A DNA stretch of 64,000 bases, from the NCBI RefSeq assembly GCF_000725485.1, contig NZ_JOAG01000008.1, positions 124,001 to 188,000 on the forward strand, in the 5' to 3' direction. This document shows positions 33,136 to 42,558 of the stretch, piece after piece. Position 1 is the stretch's first letter, and the number at the start of each line of letters is the position of its first letter. The stretch is from Nonomuraea candida. Its GTDB lineage: Bacteria > Actinomycetota > Actinomycetes > Streptosporangiales > Streptosporangiaceae. Position numbers and translations under genes: made by a program. Below the pieces are notes generated by a model. The model had not been told where the DNA came from and made no database searches. It worked only from the letters and a program-made list of their open reading frames with translations.

Positions 33136-33960
33136 ATGCGAATACTCGGTGCCGTCCTGGTCACGATCGCGATGCTCATCGCCGCCCTGTTCGGGACCCA
33201 GGCGATCTCACGTGCCCTGCCCGAGGGCCTGGCGGGCTGGGTGTCCCCGCCGCTGACCGCCCTGGTGGTCCTCGGGCTGCTCCATGCCTATCGTCGCCTG
33301 ACCGGCCGCCCGTGGTCGGGCCTCGCCCTCACCCGTACGTGGTGGGCGCTGCCGCAGGCGCTGGCCGGCCTGGCGGCGGGCCTGGCCGCGCTGGTCGCCG
33401 GCAGCGCCCTCTCCGTCTGGCTGGGCGCGGCGGAATGGGGCCCGCCGGACCTTCCCACGCCGCCCGCGATGGTGCTGCTCGCCATCGTCCTCATCGTGCT
33501 GCGGGCCTCCCTGCCGGAGGAGCTGCTCTTCCGCGGCCACCTGCACGACGTGCTCTCCGCCCGCCTGGGCCGGCGCGGGGTGCTCGCGGTCACCACGCTG
33601 TCGTTCGGCGCGCTGCACGTCATCTCGTCGAGCGAGGCGTCGGGGCTCGGGGAGAAGCTGCTGTTCGTGGCGCAGGCGACGGCGCTGGGCCTGCTGTGCG
33701 GGATCGCCAGGGAGCGCACGGGCGCGGTGTGGATGCCGATCGGCGCCCACACCGCGATGTACGTCAACGCCCTCGTCCCGGCCCCCGCCACCCACTACGG
33801 CGCGCAGCTCGCCCTCCAGGCGGCCACCCTCGCCCTGGCGGCCCTCGCCGTCCACCTCATGCCCGTCCCGGGAGCCCCGCGCCCGGCCGGGCCCGAAAAA
33901 CGGCGGCGGGCGGAGGGAAGCCCCCCGCCCGCCGCCGGCGACGCGATCGTCAGGCCATGA
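33136..33960 (+). CDS. CPBP-family intramembrane glutamic protease
   Basis: The protein has 274 residues and about eight helices. The motif EELLFRG (EExxxR) and the later SFGALHVI and GAHTAMYVNA match the CPBP/CAAX-protease (Abi) family, whose members cleave prenylated or membrane peptides or protect against bacteriocins. TAGCGT lies 8 bases before ATG 33136, so the transcript is leaderless. It is divergent from the two-component pair, which could regulate it. Confidence 0.87.
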   Translation: MRILGAVLVTIAMLIAALFGTQAISRALPEGLAGWVSPPLTALVVLGLLHAYRRLTGRPWSGLALTRTWWALPQALAGLAAGLAALVAGSALSVWLGAAEWGPPDLPTPPAMVLLAIVLIVLRASLPEELLFRGHLHDVLSARLGRRGVLAVTTLSFGALHVISSSEASGLGEKLLFVAQATALGLLCGIARERTGAVWMPIGAHTAMYVNALVPAPATHYGAQLALQAATLALAALAVHLMPVPGAPRPAGPEKRRRAEGSPPPAAGDAIVRP

Positions 33961-34028
33961 GCCGGGCCGTCAGGCCACGAGCCGGACCGTCAGGCCAGGA
34001 AACGGCTCGCCAGGCCACGAATCGGCTC
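33949..34028. repeat. 20-bp tandem repeat, four units, at the convergent CPBP/ilvC gene ends
   Basis: Four degenerate 20-base units begin GTCAGGCC (one GCCAGGCC). The first covers the CPBP stop codon. A fifth GTCAGGCC at 34039-34046 is part of the ilvC stop region. The space between the two genes is thus made of copies of a gene-end sequence. Confidence 0.8.
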
Positions 34029-34040
34029 ACCTCCTGATCG

Positions 34041-35564
<1,524 letters not shown>

Positions 35565-35572
<8 letters not shown>

Positions 35573-37304
35573 CCTCGTTCTCCCACCTCGGCGCCATGTC
35601 ACGGGCGATCTTGATGTCGTCGTTGCTGGTGCCCGCCGCGACCATGGGCCAGACCATGGCGTCCTGGTGGACGACGAAGTCGACCACGACAGGCACGTCG
35701 TTGATCTCCATGGCCTTCGCGATCACGGCGTCCACGTCCTCGGGACGCTCGCACCGCAGGCCCACACAACCATAGGCCTCCGCCAGCTTGACGAAGTCGG
35801 GGATGCGGCGGGGGGCCTGCAGGTTGGTGTTGGAGTAGCGCTGGTCGTAGAAGAGCGTCTGCCACTGGCGGACCATGCCGAGATTACCGTTGTTGATGAC
35901 GGCGATCTTGATCGGCACGCCCTCCAGCGCACAGGTGGCCAGCTCCTGGTTGGTCATCTGGAAGCAGCCGTCGCCGTCGATGGCCCACACCGTGGCGTCG
36001 GGGCGGCCCATCTTGGCGCCCATCGCGGCCGGGACGGCGAAGCCCATCGTGCCCGCGCCGCCGGAGTTGATGAACGTGCCGGGCTTCTCGTAGCCGATGA
36101 ACTGCGAGGCCCACATCTGGTGCTGGCCCACGCCGGCCACGTAGAACGCCTCGGGGCCCACGATCGCGCTCAGCCGCTCCATGACGTATTGGGGGGCCAG
36201 CGAGCCGTCCGCGAACTCCTCGTAGCCCAGCGGGTAGGTCTCCTTGTAGCCGTTGAGCACCGTCCACCAGTCGGCGTAGTCGCCCTTCTGCCCCGACGCC
36301 TCGATCGCCGCGACGAGGTCGCTGATGACCTCTTTGCAGTCGCCCACGATCGGCACGTCGGCGTGGCGGTTCTTGGAGATCTCGGCCGGGTCGATGTCGG
36401 CGTGCACGACCTTGGCGTAGGGGGCGAACGACGGAAGGTGACCGGTCACCCGGTCGTCGAACCGCACGCCCAGGCCGATGATCAGGTCGGACTTCTGCAG
36501 AGCGCCCACGGCGGAGACGCTGCCGTGCATGCCGGGCATGCCCATGTGCTGGGGGTGGCTGTCGGGGAACGTGCCGCGGGCCATCAGGGTGGTGATGACC
36601 GGGATGTTCGTCAGCTCGGCGAGCCGCAGCAGCTCTTCGGAGGCGCGCGCCTTGTGGACGCCGCCGCCGACGTACAGGACCGGGCGCTTGGACTCGGCGA
36701 TGAGCTTGGCGGCCTCGCGGATCTGCTTGGAGTGCGGCCTGGTGACCGGGCGGTAGCCCGGGAGCTGCATGGTGGGCGGCCAGCTGAAGGTGGTCTCGGC
36801 CTGCAGCGCGTCCTTGGAGATGTCCACCAGGACCGGCCCGGGACGGCCGGTGGAGGCGATGTGGAAGGCCTCCATGATCGTACGGGCGATGTCGCCGGCG
36901 TCGGTGACCAGGAAGTTGTGCTTCGTGATCGGCATGGTGATGCCGGAGATGTCGGCTTCCTGGAAGGCGTCGGTGCCGATCATCGGCGAGGCCACCTGCC
37001 CGGTGATCGCCACGATCGGCACCGAGTCCATGAAGGCGTCGGCAATCGGAGTCACCAGGTTCGTGGCGCCCGGCCCGCTGGTCGCCATGCAGACACCGAC
37101 CTTGCCCGTCGCCTGCGCGTAGCCCTCGGCCGCGTGACCGGCGCCCTGCTCGTGGCGTACGAGCACGTGCCGGACCTTGGTCGAGTCGTAGAGAGGATCG
37201 TAGGCCGGCAGAATGGCACCGCCCGGGATCCCGAACACTGTGTCGACTCCAACGTGCTCCAACGCCCTGACCAGGGCCTGTGCACCTGTCATCCGTTCGG
37301 TCAT
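35565..37304 (-). CDS. ilvB: acetolactate synthase large catalytic subunit
   Basis: The 579-residue ThDP-dependent enzyme makes acetolactate or acetohydroxybutyrate, the common first step of Val, Leu and Ile synthesis. The ThDP glutamate is in [15 protein letters not shown]. The ThDP/Mg motif is [17 protein letters not shown]...[11 protein letters not shown]-contacting and herbicide-site regions have normal form. ATG 37304 is preceded by GCAAGGAACGAGCCG. The 150-base leader contains a Leu/Val/Ile leader peptide and terminator. Confidence 0.96.
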
Positions 37305-37341
37305 CGGCTCGTTCCTTGCGTGGCTACTCGCTTAAGGACAT

Positions 37342-37379
37342 AAAAAATGCCCCTTCCCACCGGACGGCGGGTCTGGGGC
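37342..37379 (-). terminator. attenuator terminator of the ilvB leader
   Basis: On the minus strand GCCCC...GGGGC encloses an inner CCCGCC-GTCC-GGTGGG stem (one G.U), followed by TTTTTT. A competing 10-bp pairing joins 37380-37389 with 37410-37419, the region of the last leader codons. This fits ribosome-dependent switching. Confidence 0.85.
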
Positions 37380-37402
37380 GGCGCGCAGGTCGTCGTGCTT
37401 CG

Positions 37403-37453
37403 CTATCGGCCCGCGCGCCGGCGAAGTACTACGAGAATCTCACTGCGAAGCAT
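37403..37453 (-). CDS. ilvB leader peptide (MLRSEILVVLRRRAGR)
   Basis: The 16-codon ORF runs from ATG 37453 to TAG. It contains consecutive Ile-Leu-Val-Val-Leu codons, the three regulatory amino acids, followed by Arg codons. The predicted transcription start is close to its ATG, so it is nearly leaderless. Ribosome stalling here would control the terminator at 37342-37379. Leader peptides of this kind are known for actinobacterial ilvB operons. Confidence 0.88.
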   Translation of the reverse strand: MLRSEILVVLRRRAGR

Positions 37454-37460
37454 GCCTTAC

Positions 37461-37491
37461 ACCATAGCCGCTCCGAACGCCCCAGTGTCAA
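37461..37491 (-). promoter_or_regulatory. ilvB promoter
   Basis: On the minus strand a perfect -35 TTGACA (37486-37491) is followed after 18-19 bases by CTATGG/TATGGT. The start of transcription would fall within a few bases of the leader-peptide ATG. Confidence 0.65.
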
Positions 37492-37506
37492 CTTGGTGGA
37501 CACATG

Positions 37507-37521
37507 TCTCAGACAGTGAGA
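37507..37521. promoter_or_regulatory. candidate BCAA/serine regulon operator upstream of ilvB
   Basis: TCTCA-GACAG-TGAGA is a perfect 5-base-arm inverted repeat and the best example of the TCTCR-N5-TGRGA pattern. It lies 15 bases upstream of the ilvB -35 and overlaps the last codons of the upstream GGDEF-EAL gene. Confidence 0.5.
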
Positions 37522-40304
37522 CTCGTACGCATCAGCGAGTCGACCCCGCGCGCCGCCATCGGCCGCGCCACGAGGAAACCCTGCCCCCGCGTGCAGCCCA
37601 TCTGCTTGAGCAGTTCGAGCTGCTCGGGGCGTTCGATCCCCTCGGCCACCACGATAAGCCCGAGGTCGTGCCCGAGCCGCACGATCGTGCGCGTGAGCAG
37701 GGTCAGCGTGTCGTCCATGCCGAGCCCCGACACGAAGGACGGATCTATCTTGATCATGTCGACGGGGAGCTGGCGCAGGAACGCCAGCGAGGCGTAGCCG
37801 GTGCCGAAGTCGTCGATCGCCAGCCGGACGCCCAGCGCCCGCAGCTCCGACAGCCGCTTGATCGTCTCCTCGGCGTCCTCGACGAGCATCTCCTCGATCA
37901 CTTCGAGGGTCAGCGAGGAGGCGGGCAGCCCGCTCTCGGTCAGCGCCTCGGCCACGGTCTCGACGAACCTGGGCGCCATGATCTGGCGCGCCGACAGGTT
38001 GAGCGACAGCCCGATGTCCCACGACGAGGCCCGCCACGCGGCCACCTCGCGGCACGCCTCGCGCAGGATCCACTCGCTCAGCGGCACGATCAGCCCGGTG
38101 TCCTCGGCGGCGTCGAGGAACTGCTCGGGCGGCACGAACACCGACCCGCGCCACCACCGCACCAGCGCCTCCACCGCGGTCACCCGCGAGGTGGCCAGGT
38201 CGACCACCGGCTGGTACTCGATCGCGAACTGCTGCTCGATCAGCGCCCGCTGCAGGTCGGCGGCCAGCTCCAGGCGGCGCATGACGTCGGCGTGCATCTG
38301 CGCGGCGAACACCTCGACCCGCCGCCCGCCCAGCTCCTTGGAGCGCGCCATCGCCACGTCGGCGTTGCGCATGAGGTCGCCGGCGGGCAGGTCGTCCTCG
38401 GTGAAGGCCACGCCCACGCTGGCGGTCAGCGCCACGTCGCGGTCGGCCACCCGGAACGGCTCCTGCGAGACCGCGCGCACCAGCCGCTCGGCCAGGTCGA
38501 CCGCGACCTGCGCCTCGCCGCCGGTCTCCACCAGCACCGCGAACTCGTCGCCGCCCCACCGGGCCAGCGTGTCGTCGGCGCGCACGGCGCCGCGCAGCCG
38601 GCGGGCCGCCTGCCCGAGCAGGTAGTCGCCGCTGGCGTGCCCGACCGAGTCGTTGACCGAGGTGAACCCGTCGAGGTCGAGGAAGATGACCGCCACGCCG
38701 CCCATCCCCGGGCCCGCGGTGCGGCCCGACAGCACCTCGCGGGTGCGCTCCTCGAAGTAGGCGCGGTTGGGCAGCCCGGTCACGCCGTCGTGGAAGGTCA
38801 GGTGGGCCACCTGGTTGCGCAGGGCCTCCTCGTCGCTGATGTCCCTGGTCGTCACGAGCATGAGGTCGGCGCCGCCGGCCCGGCGGGTGGCGACGGACTC
38901 GGTGGGGCGCCAGGTGCCGTCGGCGGCGCGTACGCGGCAGGCGATCAGGCAGGCCCCCGGCGGGTTCTCCTCCTCCTCGGGCGGCGACCCGTCCAGGGTC
39001 AGCGCGCGCATGGCGACCTGGATGCCCGGCACGTCCTCGGGGTGGATGTAGTCGAAGATCGACCCGCCGACCAGCTCGTCCTGGCGGTAGCCGTAGGTGA
39101 CCTCGACCCCGGCGCCGATCTCGCGCACGACGCCCTCGTAGTCGCAGGTGAACACGACGTCGCCGGTGCTCTCGGCCAGCTCGCGCAGCTGCCGCTCGCC
39201 CAGCTTGACCAGGCCGCGCAGGCGCACGTTGGCCGCCGAGACCACGAACAGGCGCACCAGCAGGAGCAGCACCGCGGAGACGGCGACCACCACGACGCCG
39301 GTGACGGGCGCGCCGGCCCGGCCGCCCGCCTGGTGGGCGAGCAGCGTGCAGGCCGCCACGGCGACCAGCACCAGCGGCACGAGCCCGGCCGCCTGCACGA
39401 CGCCCGGCCCGTGCTCCCGCCGCGCCCGCGGCCCCCAGGCGAGGGCCGCCAGCAGCAGGAAGGCGACGGGCGCGAGCATGACGGCCCACAACTGCGGCTC
39501 GACGTCGAGCAGCCGCGCCACCGCCGTCGCCACGCCCGCGACGGTCATGCCCGCCAGCACGCCCACCCCGGCCAGGGCGAACAGCCGGGAGGACGAGCCG
39601 CCGGCGAGCACCGACGGGACCACCGCGAACGTCAGCAGCAGCGCGATCATCGGCGGCAGCATGACCAGCGTGAACGCGGCCGGGTCGGCCGTGTCGGCGT
39701 AGACGTGCCGCAGCGCCACCAGCCAGCCGATCAGGAACAGGGAGGCGGTGCACAGGTAGGCGTCGGTCACATGCCGTAAGACGGCCCTGGCCGGCAGCTT
39801 GCGGTCGGCGGCGATCAGCGCGCCGCCCGCCGTGACCACGGTGCCGAGCAGCACGAACATGTCGGCGAAGCTGACCATGAAGCTCTCGGCGATCGGTCCG
39901 AGCACCACCCCCGCGGCCCAGATGACGGCGCCGCCGCCCATCCAGCGCGCACCCATCGCCATGGGGCGGTGCGCGGCGGCCTGCTTCACTGAGGCGATCA
40001 GCAAGGAGGCGGCGGCGACCAGCGCCGCGATCCCTCCGGCGATCGCGCCCGTGACCATGGCCGGGCTGCCCGCCAGGACTGCGACGGCGTACGCCACCGC
40101 CCCTGTGGCCGCCGCGGCGGCCGGCGGCACCCGTGGATCACGCCAGCGGATCACAGTCGTTGCCCATCCCGTCTCGAACTCTGCACCAGTGACCGCCGAA
40201 GTCCGGTCGATCACTTCGCCAGTGTGTGCTGTCGTGGGTGCGCGGGTGGTGACAACGCCGATGTCGTCACCGATCTGATAACCAGACAGACCAATTGCCG
40301 CCAA
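37509..40304 (-). CDS. membrane PAS-GGDEF-EAL cyclic di-GMP protein
   Basis: The protein has 931 residues from TTG 40304 (AAGGA upstream; GTG 40214 is an alternative). About nine helices occupy residues 45-330. A PAS domain follows (YEGVVREIGAGVEVTYGYRQDEL). The GGDEF domain has an intact RWGGDEFAVL active site. The EAL domain has VEALVRW, DDFGTGYASLAFLRQ and KIDPSFV. Both catalytic signatures look intact, so it may make and break c-di-GMP. In actinomycetes c-di-GMP controls development through BldD. It lies upstream of ilvB on the same strand. Confidence 0.9.
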   Translation of the reverse strand: MAAIGLSGYQIGDDIGVVTTRAPTTAHTGEVIDRTSAVTGAEFETGWATTVIRWRDPRVPPAAAAATGAVAYAVAVLAGSPAMVTGAIAGGIAALVAAASLLIASVKQAAAHRPMAMGARWMGGGAVIWAAGVVLGPIAESFMVSFADMFVLLGTVVTAGGALIAADRKLPARAVLRHVTDAYLCTASLFLIGWLVALRHVYADTADPAAFTLVMLPPMIALLLTFAVVPSVLAGGSSSRLFALAGVGVLAGMTVAGVATAVARLLDVEPQLWAVMLAPVAFLLLAALAWGPRARREHGPGVVQAAGLVPLVLVAVAACTLLAHQAGGRAGAPVTGVVVVAVSAVLLLLVRLFVVSAANVRLRGLVKLGERQLRELAESTGDVVFTCDYEGVVREIGAGVEVTYGYRQDELVGGSIFDYIHPEDVPGIQVAMRALTLDGSPPEEEENPPGACLIACRVRAADGTWRPTESVATRRAGGADLMLVTTRDISDEEALRNQVAHLTFHDGVTGLPNRAYFEERTREVLSGRTAGPGMGGVAVIFLDLDGFTSVNDSVGHASGDYLLGQAARRLRGAVRADDTLARWGGDEFAVLVETGGEAQVAVDLAERLVRAVSQEPFRVADRDVALTASVGVAFTEDDLPAGDLMRNADVAMARSKELGGRRVEVFAAQMHADVMRRLELAADLQRALIEQQFAIEYQPVVDLATSRVTAVEALVRWWRGSVFVPPEQFLDAAEDTGLIVPLSEWILREACREVAAWRASSWDIGLSLNLSARQIMAPRFVETVAEALTESGLPASSLTLEVIEEMLVEDAEETIKRLSELRALGVRLAIDDFGTGYASLAFLRQLPVDMIKIDPSFVSGLGMDDTLTLLTRTIVRLGHDLGLIVVAEGIERPEQLELLKQMGCTRGQGFLVARPMAARGVDSLMRTSLTV

Positions 40305-40390
40305 GAGTTCCTTGACAGTGAGTCAGGGACTCCTTGCAAACGCCACCGTACGCACCGAAGGTCACGGACCAGCCACGTTCCGGATTACTC

Positions 40391-41299
40391 TCAGTACGAG
40401 TCGGTGATGACGTTGTGCAACTCTTTCCCTGCGAGATAACGCTCGATCTGGGCCCGGATGAGCCGCAGCATGCGCCGCCCGGAGGCGGGGGTGCTGCCGG
40501 CGATGTGCGGGGTGATGAGCACGCCCGGCGCGCTCCACAGGGGGTGGCCCTCGGGCAGCGGCTCGGGCGCGGTCACGTCGAGCGCGGCGCGCAGCCGGCC
40601 CGTCTTCAGCTCCGCGACCAGCGCGTCGGTGTCGACGATGCCGCCCCTGGCGGCGTTGACCAGCACCGCGCCGTCCTTCATGCGCGCCAGGAAGGCGGCG
40701 TCCACCATCCCGGCGGTGTCGGCGGTGGCGGGCACGAGCAGCACGACGACGTCGGCCTCCGGCAGCAGCGCGGGCAGCTCGTCCATGGCGTGCACGCCGT
40801 CGCGGGCGCTCCTGGCCACGCGCACGACGTCCACCTCGAAGCCGTCGAGCCGCCGTTCGAGCGCGGCCCCGATCGAGCCGTACCCGACGATGAGCACGGT
40901 CGAGTCGGCCAGCACGTCGGTGTGGTGGTAGGTCCACTCGCCCCTGCGCTGCGCGTCCACGAACCCGGGGAACTCCCTGAGCACCGCGACCATGGCCCCC
41001 ACCGCCCACTCGGCGGTGCCCGCGTCGTGCACGCCGCGCGCGTTGCACAGCAGCGCGCCCTCCGGCATGTGCGGCCGGTACGGGTCCACCCCGGCGGTGA
41101 CCGTCTGCACCAGCCGCAACGAGCGCATCCTGGCCAGCGTCCCCGGCACGTCCGGCACGGTCACCAGCGGCGGGATCCACACCTCCACTTCCTCCACCCC
41201 GTCCGGCATCCCGCTCGTGCCGTCATAGACAGCACATTCGACGCCGGGAAGGTCGGACAGTACATCAGCCACCGCATCGGACGGAACCCAGGTCTTCAT
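40391..41299 (-). CDS. D-2-hydroxyacid dehydrogenase family protein
   Basis: The protein has 302 residues. The NAD-binding glycine motif is IVGYGSIGAALERRL, followed by ARGGIVDTDALVAELKTGRLRAALDV and the catalytic His in ITPHIAGSTPAS. It belongs to the GhrA/phosphoglycerate-dehydrogenase-like group that reduces glyoxylate, hydroxypyruvate or other 2-keto acids. It lacks the ASB and ACT domains of SerA. It is divergent from the sugar-dehydrogenase gene (38 bases). Confidence 0.87.
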   Translation of the reverse strand: MKTWVPSDAVADVLSDLPGVECAVYDGTSGMPDGVEEVEVWIPPLVTVPDVPGTLARMRSLRLVQTVTAGVDPYRPHMPEGALLCNARGVHDAGTAEWAVGAMVAVLREFPGFVDAQRRGEWTYHHTDVLADSTVLIVGYGSIGAALERRLDGFEVDVVRVARSARDGVHAMDELPALLPEADVVVLLVPATADTAGMVDAAFLARMKDGAVLVNAARGGIVDTDALVAELKTGRLRAALDVTAPEPLPEGHPLWSAPGVLITPHIAGSTPASGRRMLRLIRAQIERYLAGKELHNVITDSY

Positions 41300-41337
41300 G
41301 TCGAGAACCTTACGACTCCGGGGGAAGGATGGAGCAC

Positions 41338-42387
41338 ATGAGGAAGCTCTGGGCGATCATGCTGCTGGCCGTGCTCACCGCATGTTCGGGGCGCGGCGGA
41401 GAGGTCCTTCCCACGGCGGCCGTGTCGGCCGGCGCCGCCCCCGCCGATCCCGAGGACGTGGTGACCGGGCTGTCCGTGCCGTGGGCGATCGCGTTCCTGC
41501 CCGGCGGCGACGCGCTGGTCACCGAGCGTGACACCGCCCGCCTGCTGCGGGTCAGCCCGGCCGGGCAGGTGCGGACGCTGGCCACGATCGACGAGGCGCG
41601 GCCCGACGGCGAGGGCGGCCTGCTGGGGGTCGCGGTCAAGGACGGGCAGATCTTCCTTTACTACACCGCCGAATTGGACAACCGAATCGTCCGCTACCGC
41701 CTCGCCGGGGATGCGCTGACCGATCAGCAGCTCCTCGTCCAGAGCATCCCGAAGGGCGGCATCCACAACGGCGGCCGGCTCGCCTTCGGCCCCGACGGCC
41801 ACCTGTACGCCACCACCGGCGAGGCCGGCGACCCCGACCTGGCCCAGCAGCGCGACTCGCTCGCCGGCAAGATCCTGCGCATGACCGTGGACGGCGCGCC
41901 CGCGCCCGGCAACCCGTTCGGCACGCTGGTCTACAGCTACGGCCACCGCAACGTCCAGGGCCTGGCCTGGGACGGCTCGGGCCGCCTGTACGCCTCCGAG
42001 TTCGGCGCCGGCGCCTACGACGAGGTCAACCTGATCAAGGCGGGGGCCAACTACGGCTGGCCCGAGGTCGAGGGCCGCGGTGACGACCCGCGCTACGTCA
42101 ACCCGATCCTCACCTGGTCCACGGCCGAGGCGTCGCCGTCGGGCATGGCGTACGCGAACGGCTCGTTGTGGGTGGCCGCGCTGCGCGGGGCGCGGCTGTG
42201 GCAGGTCCCGCTCGGCGAGGACGGCTCGGCCGGCGCGCCGGCGGCCCGCTTCACCGACCGGTACGGCCGCCTGCGCGCGGTCACCGCGGCCGAGGACGGC
42301 ACGCTGTGGGTGGGCACCAGCAACAAGGACGGCCGCGGCTCCCCCAGGGAGGGCGACGACCGCATCATGGCCGTCACCCCGTCCTGA
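41338..42387 (+). CDS. PQQ-dependent sugar dehydrogenase lipoprotein (GSDH family)
   Basis: The protein has 349 residues from ATG 41338, with GGGAAGG 9 bases upstream; ATG 41329 overlaps that site and is less likely. The lipobox LTAC (residues 15-18) follows a short signal peptide. Glucose/sorbosone dehydrogenase motifs: VTGLSVPWAIAFLPGGDALVTERD, the HNGGRLAFGPDGHLYATTGE strand with catalytic His, and SYGHRNVQGLAWD. It is a beta-propeller that oxidises aldose sugars outside the membrane with PQQ. Actinomycetes usually lack PQQ synthesis, so cofactor supply is uncertain. Confidence 0.87.
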   Translation: MRKLWAIMLLAVLTACSGRGGEVLPTAAVSAGAAPADPEDVVTGLSVPWAIAFLPGGDALVTERDTARLLRVSPAGQVRTLATIDEARPDGEGGLLGVAVKDGQIFLYYTAELDNRIVRYRLAGDALTDQQLLVQSIPKGGIHNGGRLAFGPDGHLYATTGEAGDPDLAQQRDSLAGKILRMTVDGAPAPGNPFGTLVYSYGHRNVQGLAWDGSGRLYASEFGAGAYDEVNLIKAGANYGWPEVEGRGDDPRYVNPILTWSTAEASPSGMAYANGSLWVAALRGARLWQVPLGEDGSAGAPAARFTDRYGRLRAVTAAEDGTLWVGTSNKDGRGSPREGDDRIMAVTPS

Positions 42388-42399
42388 CCCGCCCCGGAC

Positions 42400-42469
42400 C
42401 TCCCGGCCCGAACCTCCCGGCCCGAACCTCCCGGCCCGAACCTCCCGGCCCGAACCTCCCGGCCCGGAC
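42400..42469. repeat. 14-bp tandem repeat, five units, between convergent genes
   Basis: CTCCCGGCCCGAAC is repeated four times exactly and a fifth time with GGAC at the end. It begins 12 bases after the sugar-dehydrogenase stop. No hairpin or coding role is apparent. Confidence 0.9.
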
Positions 42470-42558
42470 CGCCCGGCGCGGGCGTGGACCCGGGCGGGGC
42501 CCGGACGATGGCCGGGCGGGAGCTCCGCGCCGGCCTCGGGCGGTGGCCCCGGCCGGGG

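Noticed and set aside
42400..42469. Possible CRISPR or attachment-site array
   Set aside because: Fourteen-base units without spacers between convergent housekeeping-type genes; no integrase or cas gene.
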